From Verrucomicrobiota bacterium (lineage in GTDB: Bacteria; Verrucomicrobiota; Verrucomicrobiae; Opitutales; CG1-02-43-26), in NCBI GenBank assembly GCA_013289195.1, contig JABDAI010000002.1, positions 30,041 to 94,040 on the forward strand: a stretch of DNA of 64,000 nucleotides. Direction: 5' to 3'. Under the pieces are notes generated by a model, which did not search any database, was not told the DNA's origin, and worked only from the letters and a program-made list of their open reading frames with translations. The translations under genes and the position numbers were made by a program. This document shows positions 1 to 9,205 of this stretch, in pieces. Numbering within the stretch: position 1 is the stretch's first letter; every line of letters begins with the position of its first letter.

Positions 1-110
1 CGTGCCACTTCCTGCCCAGCACCTATTTCCGCAAATGTACCATAGATCTCAGTATCCAAATTAATCGTCAAGGCTTTACGATCTGTTGTTAAATCGAATG
101 GTTTAGGCAT
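1..110 (-). CDS. 5' end of a conserved protein (partial)
   Basis: The minus strand reads from an ATG at 108-110 for 36 codons to the window edge, so only the N-terminus is seen. It contains the run YGTFAEIGAGQEVAR. From memory this is a strongly conserved opening of a protein family found in many bacteria, with inconsistent database names; I do not assign a function. The gene points away from sppA, so the 135 bases between them should hold both promoters. The rest of the protein lies outside the window. Confidence 0.7.
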   Translation of the reverse strand, partial: MPKPFDLTTDRKALTINLDTEIYGTFAEIGAGQEVA

Positions 111-245
111 GAAAAGGGGTAATTTCAGGGGATAAAGCTAAAGCATTAGTAAATACTTAATGGATCAACTCTTAAATTAAGACGTAACATTTTCGTTATT
201 GTTTTGCAATAAAAATAAAAATTATGTAGAAATGGACATTATCAA

Positions 246-2069
246 ATGAAATCATTTTTTTTATCCTTAATTAAATTCATTTTTGCACTTTTAAGTGCAA
301 GTCTCATCCTTTTCTTTGTATTTATTGCATTAATTCTAGGGATAGTATATGCAATTGAAAGACCAGCTGTGAACGTAGAAAAAGATACTGTATTGGTCAT
401 CGATTTAGCTACCACGATTACCGATTCTTTCGAAGAAAAGGAATTTCGAGAAAATCTGGAAGCTTGGATACAAGGCGAATATATTCCAAAAGCATATTTA
501 TTGGAAGTCATTGAGGCAATAGAAGAGGCCGCAAAAGATTCGAGAATCATTGGAATTTATTTGAAGGGTAATGTAGCTCATTTCCAACAAGATTCCGGCT
601 ATCCTATTTTGCATGAAGTCAGAAAAGCGATTGATGAATTCAAAAAAACGGGTAAATTAGTTGTAGCCTATTTCGTAGATGCGGATGTTAAAGACTATTT
701 CCTAGGATCTGTTGCCAACAAAGTGATCATGAATCCTATAGGGCAACTTTCCCTAAAAGGGTTATCCTGTGAAATGATGTACTTTGCTGAAGCGTTCAAG
801 AAATACGGCATAGGAGTCCAAGTAACAAAGGTCGGAAAATACAAATCCGCAATCGAACCTTTTGTTCGAGATAACATGAGCGAACCCGATAAGGAACAGT
901 TACAAGACTTATTAACTGATATATGGGGAAATGTTTTGGATATTATGGCTAAAGGTCGGCAATTGGAACAGAATTTTATTAAAGAATTAAGCAACAAAGA
1001 AGGTCTTTTTTTAGCTAGCATTGCTAAAGACTACAAACTCATCGACGATTTGGGATATCAAGATGAAGCTTTTGACCTATTTAAAGCGGAACATAAATCA
1101 CAAACTGAAAACGACGAAGAGAAATCTAGTAATAAAATTAGTCTTAAAAAATACATAAGAAATGTAGAACAAAATAAATTGCTCACTAAAAGCCTAAAAA
1201 CCAAACCTCAAGTAGGTATTTTATATGCAGAAGGTGAAATCGTAGATGGAGAGGGCCATTCTTATGAAGTAGGTTCAGCACGGTTGGAACGTAAAATTGA
1301 TGAAATTCGTGAAGATGATACGATCAAAGCGGTAGTTCTAAGAGTAAACAGCGTTGGAGGGGGAGTACACGCTTCCGAGAGCATACAAAGAGCATTACAA
1401 AAACTGCAATCTAAAAAACCTATCGTAGCTTCATTTGGAACAGTGGCAGCTTCCGGAGGTTATTGGATATCCTGTCTTTCAGATGCGATATATACAGACC
1501 CAATGTGCATTACCGGATCAATTGGAGTATTTGGCTTACTTTTTAATGTACAAGATATTGCCAAGAACATAGGGATCCATTTTGATCGTGTGATTACAGG
1601 TCCTTTTGCAGGAATGGATTCATACGGTCAACCTAAGACAGCCAAAGAAATGGCCAAAATACAGGCCAATACGGATTTAATATATAATACCTTTCTAGCA
1701 AAAGTTGCACAAGGCCGAAAAATGGATCTAGAAAAAGTGGAATCCCTGGCCCAAGGACGAGTTTGGTCAGGCTTAAAAGCTAAAGAAATTGGATTAGCCG
1801 ATTTCTATGGAGGAATAAAAGATGCAGCAAACCATGCGGCAAAACTTGCAAATCTAGGTGATAATTGGGAAACAAAACCCCTCCTCAAGAAAAGGGAATT
1901 TGCTGTCGATATCATAGAATTTTTCCAAGAATCTCCCGAGACAAAAGAAGTAAGCAGTATTGTTACTCAATTTGTAAAATATTTTAAACAGAAGTTAAAA
2001 GGCTTAAGTAATTTTAACGATCCTAGTAATCTATACGCACGCATGCCCAATACTTTTAGGGTAAATTGA
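246..2069 (+). CDS. sppA: Signal peptide peptidase SppA, long (67K) type
   Basis: This is a membrane-bound serine protease that degrades signal peptides left after protein export. The 607 residues match the long, two-repeat form of the family (E. coli SppA has 618). One transmembrane segment spans about residues 8-37, with the rest outside the cytoplasm. Two ClpP-like halves follow. The catalytic Ser/Lys pair is visible: Lys200 in the run GKYKSA and Ser403 in AASGGYW. No Shine-Dalgarno sequence precedes the ATG. It stands alone, divergent from the partial gene at the window start. The family call is secure; substrate range is not visible. Confidence 0.95.
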   Translation: MKSFFLSLIKFIFALLSASLILFFVFIALILGIVYAIERPAVNVEKDTVLVIDLATTITDSFEEKEFRENLEAWIQGEYIPKAYLLEVIEAIEEAAKDSRIIGIYLKGNVAHFQQDSGYPILHEVRKAIDEFKKTGKLVVAYFVDADVKDYFLGSVANKVIMNPIGQLSLKGLSCEMMYFAEAFKKYGIGVQVTKVGKYKSAIEPFVRDNMSEPDKEQLQDLLTDIWGNVLDIMAKGRQLEQNFIKELSNKEGLFLASIAKDYKLIDDLGYQDEAFDLFKAEHKSQTENDEEKSSNKISLKKYIRNVEQNKLLTKSLKTKPQVGILYAEGEIVDGEGHSYEVGSARLERKIDEIREDDTIKAVVLRVNSVGGGVHASESIQRALQKLQSKKPIVASFGTVAASGGYWISCLSDAIYTDPMCITGSIGVFGLLFNVQDIAKNIGIHFDRVITGPFAGMDSYGQPKTAKEMAKIQANTDLIYNTFLAKVAQGRKMDLEKVESLAQGRVWSGLKAKEIGLADFYGGIKDAANHAAKLANLGDNWETKPLLKKREFAVDIIEFFQESPETKEVSSIVTQFVKYFKQKLKGLSNFNDPSNLYARMPNTFRVN

Positions 2070-2154
2070 GAGCTTTTGATGCAGGATTTTTCATGATAAA
2101 GGGAAAAATGTACAATTTTTTATTGCATATTATTGTAAAAAGTTAAATTAAAAT

Positions 2155-2346
2155 ATGAAAATGAAAAGCATAGCTGTACAAATTTCGGGAGAATTAATGG
2201 AAGAAGCAAAATTATTTGCAAAAGTTGAGGATCGCTCCATAACAAAACAAATCGAACATTGGATAAAATTAGGTAAATGCGCTGAAGAGATCCAGACCTA
2301 CCATTATCTTTCATTAAGGAAATTACAATGGGGGTTGAACAATTAA
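2155..2346 (+). CDS. ParD-like antitoxin
   Basis: A 63-residue protein with the plan of ParD_like antitoxins: a short beta strand (SIAVQISGELM) followed by helices, including the typical run RSITKQIEHWIKLGK, of a ribbon-helix-helix DNA-binding fold. Such antitoxins bind their toxin and repress their own promoter. The following reading frame (2393-2656) is a RelE/ParE-type toxin carrying an in-frame stop, so this antitoxin is probably the intact half of a decayed toxin-antitoxin pair. The upstream 85 bases, including TGCATATTATTG, are AT-rich and would hold the promoter and operator. Confidence 0.72.
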   Translation: MKMKSIAVQISGELMEEAKLFAKVEDRSITKQIEHWIKLGKCAEEIQTYHYLSLRKLQWGLNN

Positions 2347-2392
2347 AGCAAGGTAAAGATATACCTTATAAGTTTGACAATTAAAATTCCCC

Positions 2393-2656
2393 ATGGAATT
2401 AATTCAATCACCTCTTTTTGCTCGCAAAAATAAAAAATGCCCTAAGGTGTTCAAGGAAATTTTGGATAAAAATATATAAAAAAATATCCAAGATCCAATG
2501 TGCGGTAATTTAAAAAAGGCGATCATCAGAGTTTACAAATTTAAATTTTATGAACAAGAATACCTTTTGGCCTATAAAACTAAAGATGCGATCCTTGAAT
2601 TAATCACAATTGATTCTCATGAAAATTTCTATAGAGATTTAAAAAATTATCTTTGA
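2393..2656 (+). pseudogene. RelE/ParE-family toxin, interrupted by a stop codon
   Basis: Reading from ATG 2393 gives 28 codons (starting MELIQSPLFARK), then TAA at 2477-2479, and in the same frame 58 more codons to TGA 2654-2656. The second part includes RVYKFKFYEQEYLLAYK and ends HENFYRDLKNYL. Both parts match the two ends of one RelE/ParE-family toxin of about 90 residues. The total, 88 codons, is the normal length, so a single nonsense change explains the break. The stop lies in an A/T-only stretch (AATATATAAAAAAATAT). The upstream ParD-like antitoxin is intact. Readthrough or a re-start at ATG 2498 cannot be ruled out. Confidence 0.75.
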
Positions 2657-2680
2657 AATTAAAATATATTTTCTATCATC

Positions 2681-3919
2681 TCAACGCGACAAGCTACTGC
2701 TAAACTGAAGCACACTGGTTACTATACTTAAAGCTAAGATAGTCACTAGAAGGAAAGCAAAAAGAAGCGCGATAGACGAAATAAAGGTCGTCAAATTTCT
2801 TAAGTTTTTTTCAAGCTCTTTGCTATAAATAATATAGATTTCCTTAAAGCTATGAACCATATTACCCGTATTTTCTCCTACGGCAATGATATCTATCGCT
2901 AGATCTGGAAAAAATTTGTTTTGGCTAAAAGCTAAGGACATTGCGGCTCCATCATTTATTTGTTTTTGACTGAGTTGGAAACTTTCAAAGAGAATTCTAT
3001 TTTTAATCAGTTTTTCAGTCAAACGCATCGCTTCAGTGGTATTCACTCCACTATCAAGAAGCGTCGCAAGAAGATTGGCAGTTTGGCTATAAGCCGCTTC
3101 TTTAACGACGTTATTAATAAAAGGAATTTTTAAGAGCCATGCATCCGTCTTCTTCAAGCCTTCGGGCGTTTTTCTCCATCTGCGGATAAATATAATTGCA
3201 AGAATTAAAAATACGACGACGAAGGGTCCTACATAAATAACAGCATCTGCTGAGCCAATGAGAATACGCGCTGGAAGACTCATTTTACCCCCCATCGACT
3301 GCATCATTCCTTGAATTTTGGGAAGAAGATAAAAAAGAAATAGACCTACTACAAAAACAGCCACACAAGAAATAAATGCCGGATAGGCCAAGCCAGTATA
3401 AATTTTCTTTTTTAATTCTGCTTGATCATGGAGATGTTCAACAACATTTTGCAGAATGAGAATTAGGTTACCACTCGCTTCCCCTGCTTCAATCGCATAA
3501 ATAATGGAATTATCAAAAATCTCGGGAAACCGTTTTAATGCAACCGCAAAAGTATAGCCTTCACTTAAATCTTGCCAAATCTTTTGTGCCAATTCTCTTT
3601 GTTCGGGCTCGCGGATACGATCTTTTAATGTTTTAATTGCGTCACCTAATGGCATTCCACTTTGATGAAGCTGCAAAACTTTCGATAAAAAAGGTTCGGT
3701 TAACGGTTTTTTGCGAAATTGAAATAAAGGCTTACGATCAGTCTTAATTTTACTCTTCCCAGAAGAAGCTTTCACAGAAGGAATCCCTGATTCCGAAATA
3801 GCAGTCACTTGAATTCCTTTTGAAAGAAGGGACTTAGCCGCAATTTGGCGGCTGGATGCTTCCAATATACCTTCTACTTGGGTTCCACTTTTAATTCCTT
3901 TGTAAAAAAACTTTGCCAT
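2681..3919 (-). CDS. gspF: Type II secretion inner-membrane platform protein GspF
   Basis: This is the polytopic inner-membrane protein of the type II secretion system, which links the GspE motor to pseudopilus assembly. Its 412 residues hold two copies of the T2SSF domain (about 70-195 and 265-400). Each copy has the family feature EAGE..GN or VGE..GN. Three hydrophobic segments lie near residues 165-190, 215-245 and 375-405. It is the last gene of the minus-strand secretion operon, 10 bases after gspE. PilC of type IV pili is the main alternative, but the gspG-H-I-J-K neighbours favour type II secretion. Confidence 0.93.
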   Translation of the reverse strand: MAKFFYKGIKSGTQVEGILEASSRQIAAKSLLSKGIQVTAISESGIPSVKASSGKSKIKTDRKPLFQFRKKPLTEPFLSKVLQLHQSGMPLGDAIKTLKDRIREPEQRELAQKIWQDLSEGYTFAVALKRFPEIFDNSIIYAIEAGEASGNLILILQNVVEHLHDQAELKKKIYTGLAYPAFISCVAVFVVGLFLFYLLPKIQGMMQSMGGKMSLPARILIGSADAVIYVGPFVVVFLILAIIFIRRWRKTPEGLKKTDAWLLKIPFINNVVKEAAYSQTANLLATLLDSGVNTTEAMRLTEKLIKNRILFESFQLSQKQINDGAAMSLAFSQNKFFPDLAIDIIAVGENTGNMVHSFKEIYIIYSKELEKNLRNLTTFISSIALLFAFLLVTILALSIVTSVLQFSSSLSR

Positions 3920-3929
3920 ATAATCTTAT

Positions 3930-5621
3930 CTATTCTTCTTCAGCACTCACTTCCTCAGCAAATCGTAAGATTGCCTTGAGCGTTGTATTTCCACGTTTCA
4001 CTTGTTCCCAGGCGCATTGCTGGAGAGTACGCATGCCTCGGCTAATTGCATCTAGACGCATGACGCGAGCAGATTCTTTTGCCACAATTAATTGATGAAT
4101 CGATTCATCCACAATTAAAATCTCAAAAATACCAATACGCCCCCGATAGCCAAGACCATTACACATCTTACAGCCTACAGGTTCTTTAACTAGATGCGCA
4201 TATTGAGCTTCAGAAGGATCTATGTGCATGGACTTAAGGAAAACTTCCAACTCTCCTGGCTGAAAAGTTTGTGGCCTTGCGCAGTATGGGCACAATCGTC
4301 GGACTAGACGTTGGGCCACAATCATCTCTACAGAAGAAGCAAGCAAGAAAGGCTCAATTTCCATATCAATTAGACGCGTCAAAGCACCCGCGGCATCATT
4401 TGTATGCAAAGTACTCAAAACTAAGTGACCTGTTAAGGAAGCGCGAATGGCGATATCGGCTGTTTCCTTATCTCGAATTTCACCGACCATAATCACATCA
4501 GGATCTTGCCGTAAAATATGGCGCAGCGCATTTGCAAAAGTAAGCCCAATCTCAGGCTGAACTTGCGTTTGATTGACTCCTTCAATTTCATTTTCAATAG
4601 GATCTTCAACTGTCAAAATACGCCTCTCAGGTGAGCGAATATCACGAATAAATGCACTAAGAGTGGTCGATTTTCCAGATCCTGTAGGACCGGTTACAAG
4701 AATAATTCCATGGGGCTTACGAATTATCGGCTCTACTCTTTTTTTATCTTCCAGGAGTAATCCAAGTTCTTCTAAAGTCAAACGTTGGCTACCTTGACCG
4801 AGCAAGCGAAGGCTAACACTTTCTCCAAATGCTGTTGGAAAAGTTGAAACCCGGATATCGAGTTCATTGCCCGCAACAGTAAATTTAATACGTCCATCTT
4901 GAGGACGACGACGTTCTGAAATATTCAAGCGAGACATAATTTTCAAACGCGAAATGATGGCAGCTTGAAAACGCATCAGTTGCACCGGTAATTGAACTGG
5001 AATGAGTTCACCATCAATACGATACCGAATTTGAAGAGAAGTCTTTTGCGGTTCAAAGTGAATATCTGTTGCACGATCTTCAACTGCTTTAACAACAATT
5101 TCATTAACAAATCGAATAATAGCAGCATCTTGATCCTCAGCTTCCGTAGTCTGAATAGTATCTTCAAACTGCTCAAGTCCACTGCTTTCTAAAGTATCAA
5201 AGCCCACGCCAAAAAATTCAATAATTTTATTATTAATGATTCCAGGCATCACCAATTTCCATGTAGGACGTTTACCACAAGCAATATAAATCCAATTTTC
5301 CTGTTGTTTGCTTGGCGGCCAAGAAATAATGAAACACAGAGCTTCAGGATCGGATGTTTCTATAGGAAGACAATGATATTCATGAATTAGTCTTAAGGGA
5401 ATAATTGCTTTGGGATCTGGATTGACTTTGAAATCATGAATGAGTTCGATTCCCGAGGCCTTTGAAATGAGGTCGACGACTTCCTCTTCTGTCTTATTCA
5501 ATGCTTTTACCAAAAAGAGAACTTTACTTTCAGAACCCAAAGTTGCAAAGGTTTCCTGTTCCTCAGGCGTTAAAGTACTTAGAATTTCGTTAAGATAATT
5601 ATCAAAATGGCTTCTTTGCAT
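3930..5621 (-). CDS. gspE: Type II secretion ATPase GspE
   Basis: This is the cytoplasmic hexameric ATPase that powers pseudopilus extension. The 563-residue protein has an N-terminal MshEN/GspE-N domain (about 1-150). Then come the Walker A motif GPTGSGKST with Lys317, the His-box/Walker B region DPDVIMVGEIRD, and a zinc-binding insert with two CxxC pairs (CPYC and CKMC, about 443-488) as in GspE and PilB. All catalytic motifs look intact. It lies 19 bases after the 212-residue GspC/PilP-like gene and 10 bases before gspF, so it is co-transcribed. Confidence 0.95.
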   Translation of the reverse strand: MQRSHFDNYLNEILSTLTPEEQETFATLGSESKVLFLVKALNKTEEEVVDLISKASGIELIHDFKVNPDPKAIIPLRLIHEYHCLPIETSDPEALCFIISWPPSKQQENWIYIACGKRPTWKLVMPGIINNKIIEFFGVGFDTLESSGLEQFEDTIQTTEAEDQDAAIIRFVNEIVVKAVEDRATDIHFEPQKTSLQIRYRIDGELIPVQLPVQLMRFQAAIISRLKIMSRLNISERRRPQDGRIKFTVAGNELDIRVSTFPTAFGESVSLRLLGQGSQRLTLEELGLLLEDKKRVEPIIRKPHGIILVTGPTGSGKSTTLSAFIRDIRSPERRILTVEDPIENEIEGVNQTQVQPEIGLTFANALRHILRQDPDVIMVGEIRDKETADIAIRASLTGHLVLSTLHTNDAAGALTRLIDMEIEPFLLASSVEMIVAQRLVRRLCPYCARPQTFQPGELEVFLKSMHIDPSEAQYAHLVKEPVGCKMCNGLGYRGRIGIFEILIVDESIHQLIVAKESARVMRLDAISRGMRTLQQCAWEQVKRGNTTLKAILRFAEEVSAEEE

Positions 5622-5640
5622 ATAATTTTTCTACAACATT

Positions 5641-6279
5641 CTAAGATTCGCCTCTCCTTTCGGACACGTATTGTTGAAAAGCTTTGTAAACTCTTTCAGA
5701 CATTTCCCGGCGTTTTTGGGCCTGCTCTTCATCGGACATTTCTTCTACATCTTCTTCCTCTTCTTCATCATCTTCCTCTTCTCCATCCTCATCGTCTTCT
5801 TCACCACCCAATTGAGTGTCCGTATTGCGATCCCATCGAGTTTTTGTATCATGGGTCGGGAAATTCCTCGTGAGACCAGGGCCACGTGGTCCAGAAGTGC
5901 TTTTGCCTTCATCTACGGGCTCACTAATTTCCAATTGTTGACGAACGCCATTGATAGTAATGGCAACCATTTTATTCTCCGGATCATAGCTATCTATGAA
6001 ATAAGGCGCTTTCTTATCATTAAGCTTAACCCAAACGGATTTTTGAGTTTTAGTATTATATAAACTAAATTTTGGAACCTTACCAAAATCTAATATTCCA
6101 TGAAGCTCAATAAAATTCTGTTGTGCTGGCAAGACAACAGAAGGGGCTTGTCCTGAAACATAATCATAGGGAATAAATGGAGAATTTTCCTCAAGAGATG
6201 CTGCGAAAGCAAATCCTATATTAACTACGGCCCAGAGAACCAGTAAATGATAGTAAATTTGCTTTCGCTTCAATTGCAT
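5641..6279 (-). CDS. Putative GspC/PilP-like periplasmic adaptor with acidic tail
   Basis: This 212-residue protein sits between gspD and gspE, where a secretin-connecting subunit would be expected. It has an N-terminal hydrophobic signal/anchor (about 8-28). A small beta-rich region follows (about 50-115, including IELHGILDFGKVPKFSLYN). This resembles the single homology-region domain of GspC or PilP, which in other systems docks on the secretin N0 domain. Residues about 155-180 are almost all Asp and Glu, followed by a charged helix. The gspD product next door also has an acidic run. The fold match is by eye and by position only; no GspC gene is otherwise visible here. Confidence 0.5.
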   Translation of the reverse strand: MQLKRKQIYYHLLVLWAVVNIGFAFAASLEENSPFIPYDYVSGQAPSVVLPAQQNFIELHGILDFGKVPKFSLYNTKTQKSVWVKLNDKKAPYFIDSYDPENKMVAITINGVRQQLEISEPVDEGKSTSGPRGPGLTRNFPTHDTKTRWDRNTDTQLGGEEDDEDGEEEDDEEEEEDVEEMSDEEQAQKRREMSERVYKAFQQYVSERRGES

Positions 6280-6286
6280 AGATTAT

Positions 6287-8623
6287 TTATGGGCACTTTA
6301 ATTCAAAACAGTATGGATCATATGACGGTGAATTTGGCATTGGGAAAAAGGCTCTCTTTTCTGCTTGAACGGATTTCACTCCATCACAAGGATTTTTGCG
6401 TTCTATAACAGGAGGTCTGGACTCGTAACATTCTTCCTCATAGGGGGTGCGAGGAAAATGACCTTCGTTAATGTAAGTATTCACATCGTCATAGGCAGAA
6501 ATATTGTTACTTAAAGAATCGCAAGTTACAAGCTCTACTTCCTCCATATTATTCATCACGTGAGGACGAATAAATAAAATGAGTTCTGTAGTTATTTCAG
6601 TACAGGTTGTTGGTGTAAACCACAGATCTCCAATGACCGGTAAGTAGCCTAATAACCATAATTTGGATCTTACAATTGTAGATTGACGCTGCTGTAGTCC
6701 CCCTAATACAATCACTTCTTGATCTTGGACACTGACAAAAGATTCCGCTTCTCGATTATCAATTACAGGAGCTAGTGTACCATTTCCAATATCTAAAATC
6801 TGTGCAATACTTTTAACAGTTTGATGAATTTCCATTTGAACTACACCATTGGGCCCAATTCGAGGAGTAACTTCAAGAACAATACCAATATCATTATAAT
6901 ATTGGGTAGAATTACGTAAGTTAGAGCTAGTATCGACATCAGTAATACTTTCACCGATAAAAGGTTGGTCTCTTACAACTTTCACGATTGCTTTTCGATT
7001 ATGTGTCGTAACTATCATTGGTGCGGAAAGAATGCGTACATTGCTATTTCGCTCCGCAACTCGGAAAATAGCATTAAATGCATCTCGAGCGATAGTAGCT
7101 GCAATAAAAGATTGGGCTGATAAATTAGTTGTTGTTGGTGTAAATATGTCATGAAAATTAACTCTAGGAGGATCTATATTATCAGCGGTAATAATGCCAC
7201 TATTTGCTGCGCCCGGATTCTTTAAATTAAGAGCAAAACCAAAGCTTTGTAATCCAGATACTTGATCACCTGTCAAATCCACTTCTGCTATGATAACTTC
7301 AATACGCACTTGAGCAAGAAGAACATCGAGTTCTTCAATTAAGCCTCCAACTAACTGCAAATCTCTGGGAGTGCCATAAACAACAACCGAATTACTTCTC
7401 TCATCCGGCTCGAGAGTTAGAGATTCACTGAATTGCTGTCCCTTTTCACCTTGAGCACCGCCAGGAGGCATCATTCCTGGGGGTTTTGCGACTGTTTCTC
7501 TTAATTTTTCTAAAAGCTGTGCTCGAGAATCTCCTTCTTGCTTTGGCATAGGTATCCCTTTGACAATTGCCTTGAGAATAGCTGAAACTTCTTTTGATTC
7601 GGCATGTTTTAATCTAAAAACCTGACTTTTATTGAGGGGCTGAATATCGACGTCCAAGCTTTCTATAATTTTATCAATAATGGGTTTATTATTGGGATGG
7701 GTTAACACTATTAATTGATTGGAATTTTTATCAGCCTCAACCGTCGTACTATCAAGATATTTTTTTAAATTTCCTTTTTTTAACGCTTCAAATTGAGCTT
7801 TAATATCAGCTGCATTGACATATTGTACAGCGTAAAATAAAAGTTCCTCTTGTAAGGTTAAAGGTTTATCCATAACGTCAAAAATACTTTCTATACGTTG
7901 CAAATTCATCAAAGTATCAACGACAAAAATGGCATTGGATTTCTCTAAAGGTACTTGAGAACTTGCCCCTTTTGTCCCAATGGGAGCAATTGCCGCCAAA
8001 GCTTCTTTTGTTGAAAGGTATTGCAATTTATAAATCTTACTGTAAATTTTCTGACTCGGCCGTGATTTTGATGGAGAGTCTGTAAGTATTTTAGGAGATT
8101 GCGTTTGAACACCTTGCGCAGGGACCGCTTTTAAAAATGTTTCCCCCATATCGACAACAGCTACTCCATTCATACTCAAAAGACTTTCCAATGCCAAAAT
8201 AGCATCTGTTTGAGTAATCGGTCCATTGGAATTAAGATTGATTTTTACATTCTTAACCAGCTCTTGCTGTCTTAAAATCGTTTTTCCAGTCAATTGCTCT
8301 AATAAGTCTAAGACCTGATTTGGAGTTTCGTCCACTAAAACCAAGGAATTGATAACTTCTTCTGGCTCTTCATCAAATTCATCGTCAATTTCGTTATCTT
8401 CATTGTCTTCATCTTCATTACCATCTTCACCATTTTTATTTCCATTAATCTTATTAATATCGGCAGGAAACTGGGAATTTTGTGCGTTATTATTTCCAGG
8501 TAAACTTTTATTAGTTGATGGTAAATTTGTAGGCAATCCATTTTGTTGAACTTCCTGTGCAAGAAGATTCAACGAAGAGAACACAATTTTAAAAAAAACG
8601 ATACTATATAAAGCAAATCTCAT
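6287..8623 (-). CDS. gspD: Type II secretion outer-membrane secretin GspD
   Basis: This is the outer-membrane channel of the type II secretion system. The 778 residues show a signal peptide (about 1-22) and a Gln/Asn-rich then acidic linker (about 25-88). N0-like and N1-N3 ring domains follow (about 90-450), then the secretin core (about 450-690). The core includes VRILSAPMIVTTHNRKA and the gate/C-terminal signature VIVLGGLQQRQ...LGYLPVIGDLWF. A tail of about 80 residues with five Cys and many Pro follows. N0-N3 placement is approximate. It starts the D-(C-like)-E-F half of the operon, 27 bases after the gspM-like gene. Confidence 0.93.
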   Translation of the reverse strand: MRFALYSIVFFKIVFSSLNLLAQEVQQNGLPTNLPSTNKSLPGNNNAQNSQFPADINKINGNKNGEDGNEDEDNEDNEIDDEFDEEPEEVINSLVLVDETPNQVLDLLEQLTGKTILRQQELVKNVKINLNSNGPITQTDAILALESLLSMNGVAVVDMGETFLKAVPAQGVQTQSPKILTDSPSKSRPSQKIYSKIYKLQYLSTKEALAAIAPIGTKGASSQVPLEKSNAIFVVDTLMNLQRIESIFDVMDKPLTLQEELLFYAVQYVNAADIKAQFEALKKGNLKKYLDSTTVEADKNSNQLIVLTHPNNKPIIDKIIESLDVDIQPLNKSQVFRLKHAESKEVSAILKAIVKGIPMPKQEGDSRAQLLEKLRETVAKPPGMMPPGGAQGEKGQQFSESLTLEPDERSNSVVVYGTPRDLQLVGGLIEELDVLLAQVRIEVIIAEVDLTGDQVSGLQSFGFALNLKNPGAANSGIITADNIDPPRVNFHDIFTPTTTNLSAQSFIAATIARDAFNAIFRVAERNSNVRILSAPMIVTTHNRKAIVKVVRDQPFIGESITDVDTSSNLRNSTQYYNDIGIVLEVTPRIGPNGVVQMEIHQTVKSIAQILDIGNGTLAPVIDNREAESFVSVQDQEVIVLGGLQQRQSTIVRSKLWLLGYLPVIGDLWFTPTTCTEITTELILFIRPHVMNNMEEVELVTCDSLSNNISAYDDVNTYINEGHFPRTPYEEECYESRPPVIERKNPCDGVKSVQAEKRAFFPMPNSPSYDPYCFELKCP

Positions 8624-8650
8624 ACTTATTATAAATGAAATAAATTAATC

Positions 8651-9205
8651 TTATTTTTTAATTCCAACATTTTCAATATTTTTTAATTCCAAAGCAAAAA
8701 CATCAAATTGAGCAGTTAACAAATTGGGATCGCGCCTATTGGGAGTTATTTTAACCTGTTTGATTCCCAGATAAGGATTCTCCTCATGTATGGCTTGGGC
8801 AAAATCAATTAAATTTTTTAAAGATGCATCTTTAAATTGCACTACCAAAAAATGTTCATTGAAAATCTCACCCGACTGTGTTGTGGGATTGGTAACATCA
8901 TAAGAAGCACCTGTTTCTCTAGCTAAATTATCAATACGTCCAATAAAGCGACTTCTAGCATAAGTTTTCTTAGGATCTAAAATTTTCTGAGCTTCGGCTA
9001 GACGTTGACCAATTGATACTTCATTATTAAGCCAAACTTTCTGATGTGCTAATCCGGAATTGACTTTATCTAAGTCTTCAAACATTTGCCCCATTCTACT
9101 CCAATAAAACCCAAGCCATAGAAAAACTACCACCCATGCAAAAAGCACTAACAGGATCTTTTCTCGCAATGTTATGCGTTCGTATAATTTCTTAAGTTTA
9201 ATCAT
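8651..9205 (-). CDS. GspM/PilO-like type II secretion assembly protein
   Basis: A 184-residue bitopic protein: short basic cytoplasmic N-terminus, one membrane helix (about 17-35), a coiled-coil stretch (about 38-75) and a ferredoxin-like periplasmic domain. This is the plan of GspM and PilO, which pair with GspL or PilN to anchor the ATPase to the membrane. Its start overlaps the end of the upstream gspL-like gene by 4 bases (ATGA), so translation is probably coupled. Sequence conservation in this family is low, so the call rests on topology and position. Confidence 0.7.
   Translation of the reverse strand: MIKLKKLYERITLREKILLVLFAWVVVFLWLGFYWSRMGQMFEDLDKVNSGLAHQKVWLNNEVSIGQRLAEAQKILDPKKTYARSRFIGRIDNLARETGASYDVTNPTTQSGEIFNEHFLVVQFKDASLKNLIDFAQAIHEENPYLGIKQVKITPNRRDPNLLTAQFDVFALELKNIENVGIKK

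Noticed and set aside
5607..6063. Phe/Ile-rich open frames on the plus strand
   Set aside because: They are mirror images of the acidic GAA/GAT-rich stretch of the minus-strand GspC/PilP-like gene.
8349..8549. Ser-rich open frame on the plus strand
   Set aside because: It lies opposite the acidic linker of gspD and is explained by its codons.
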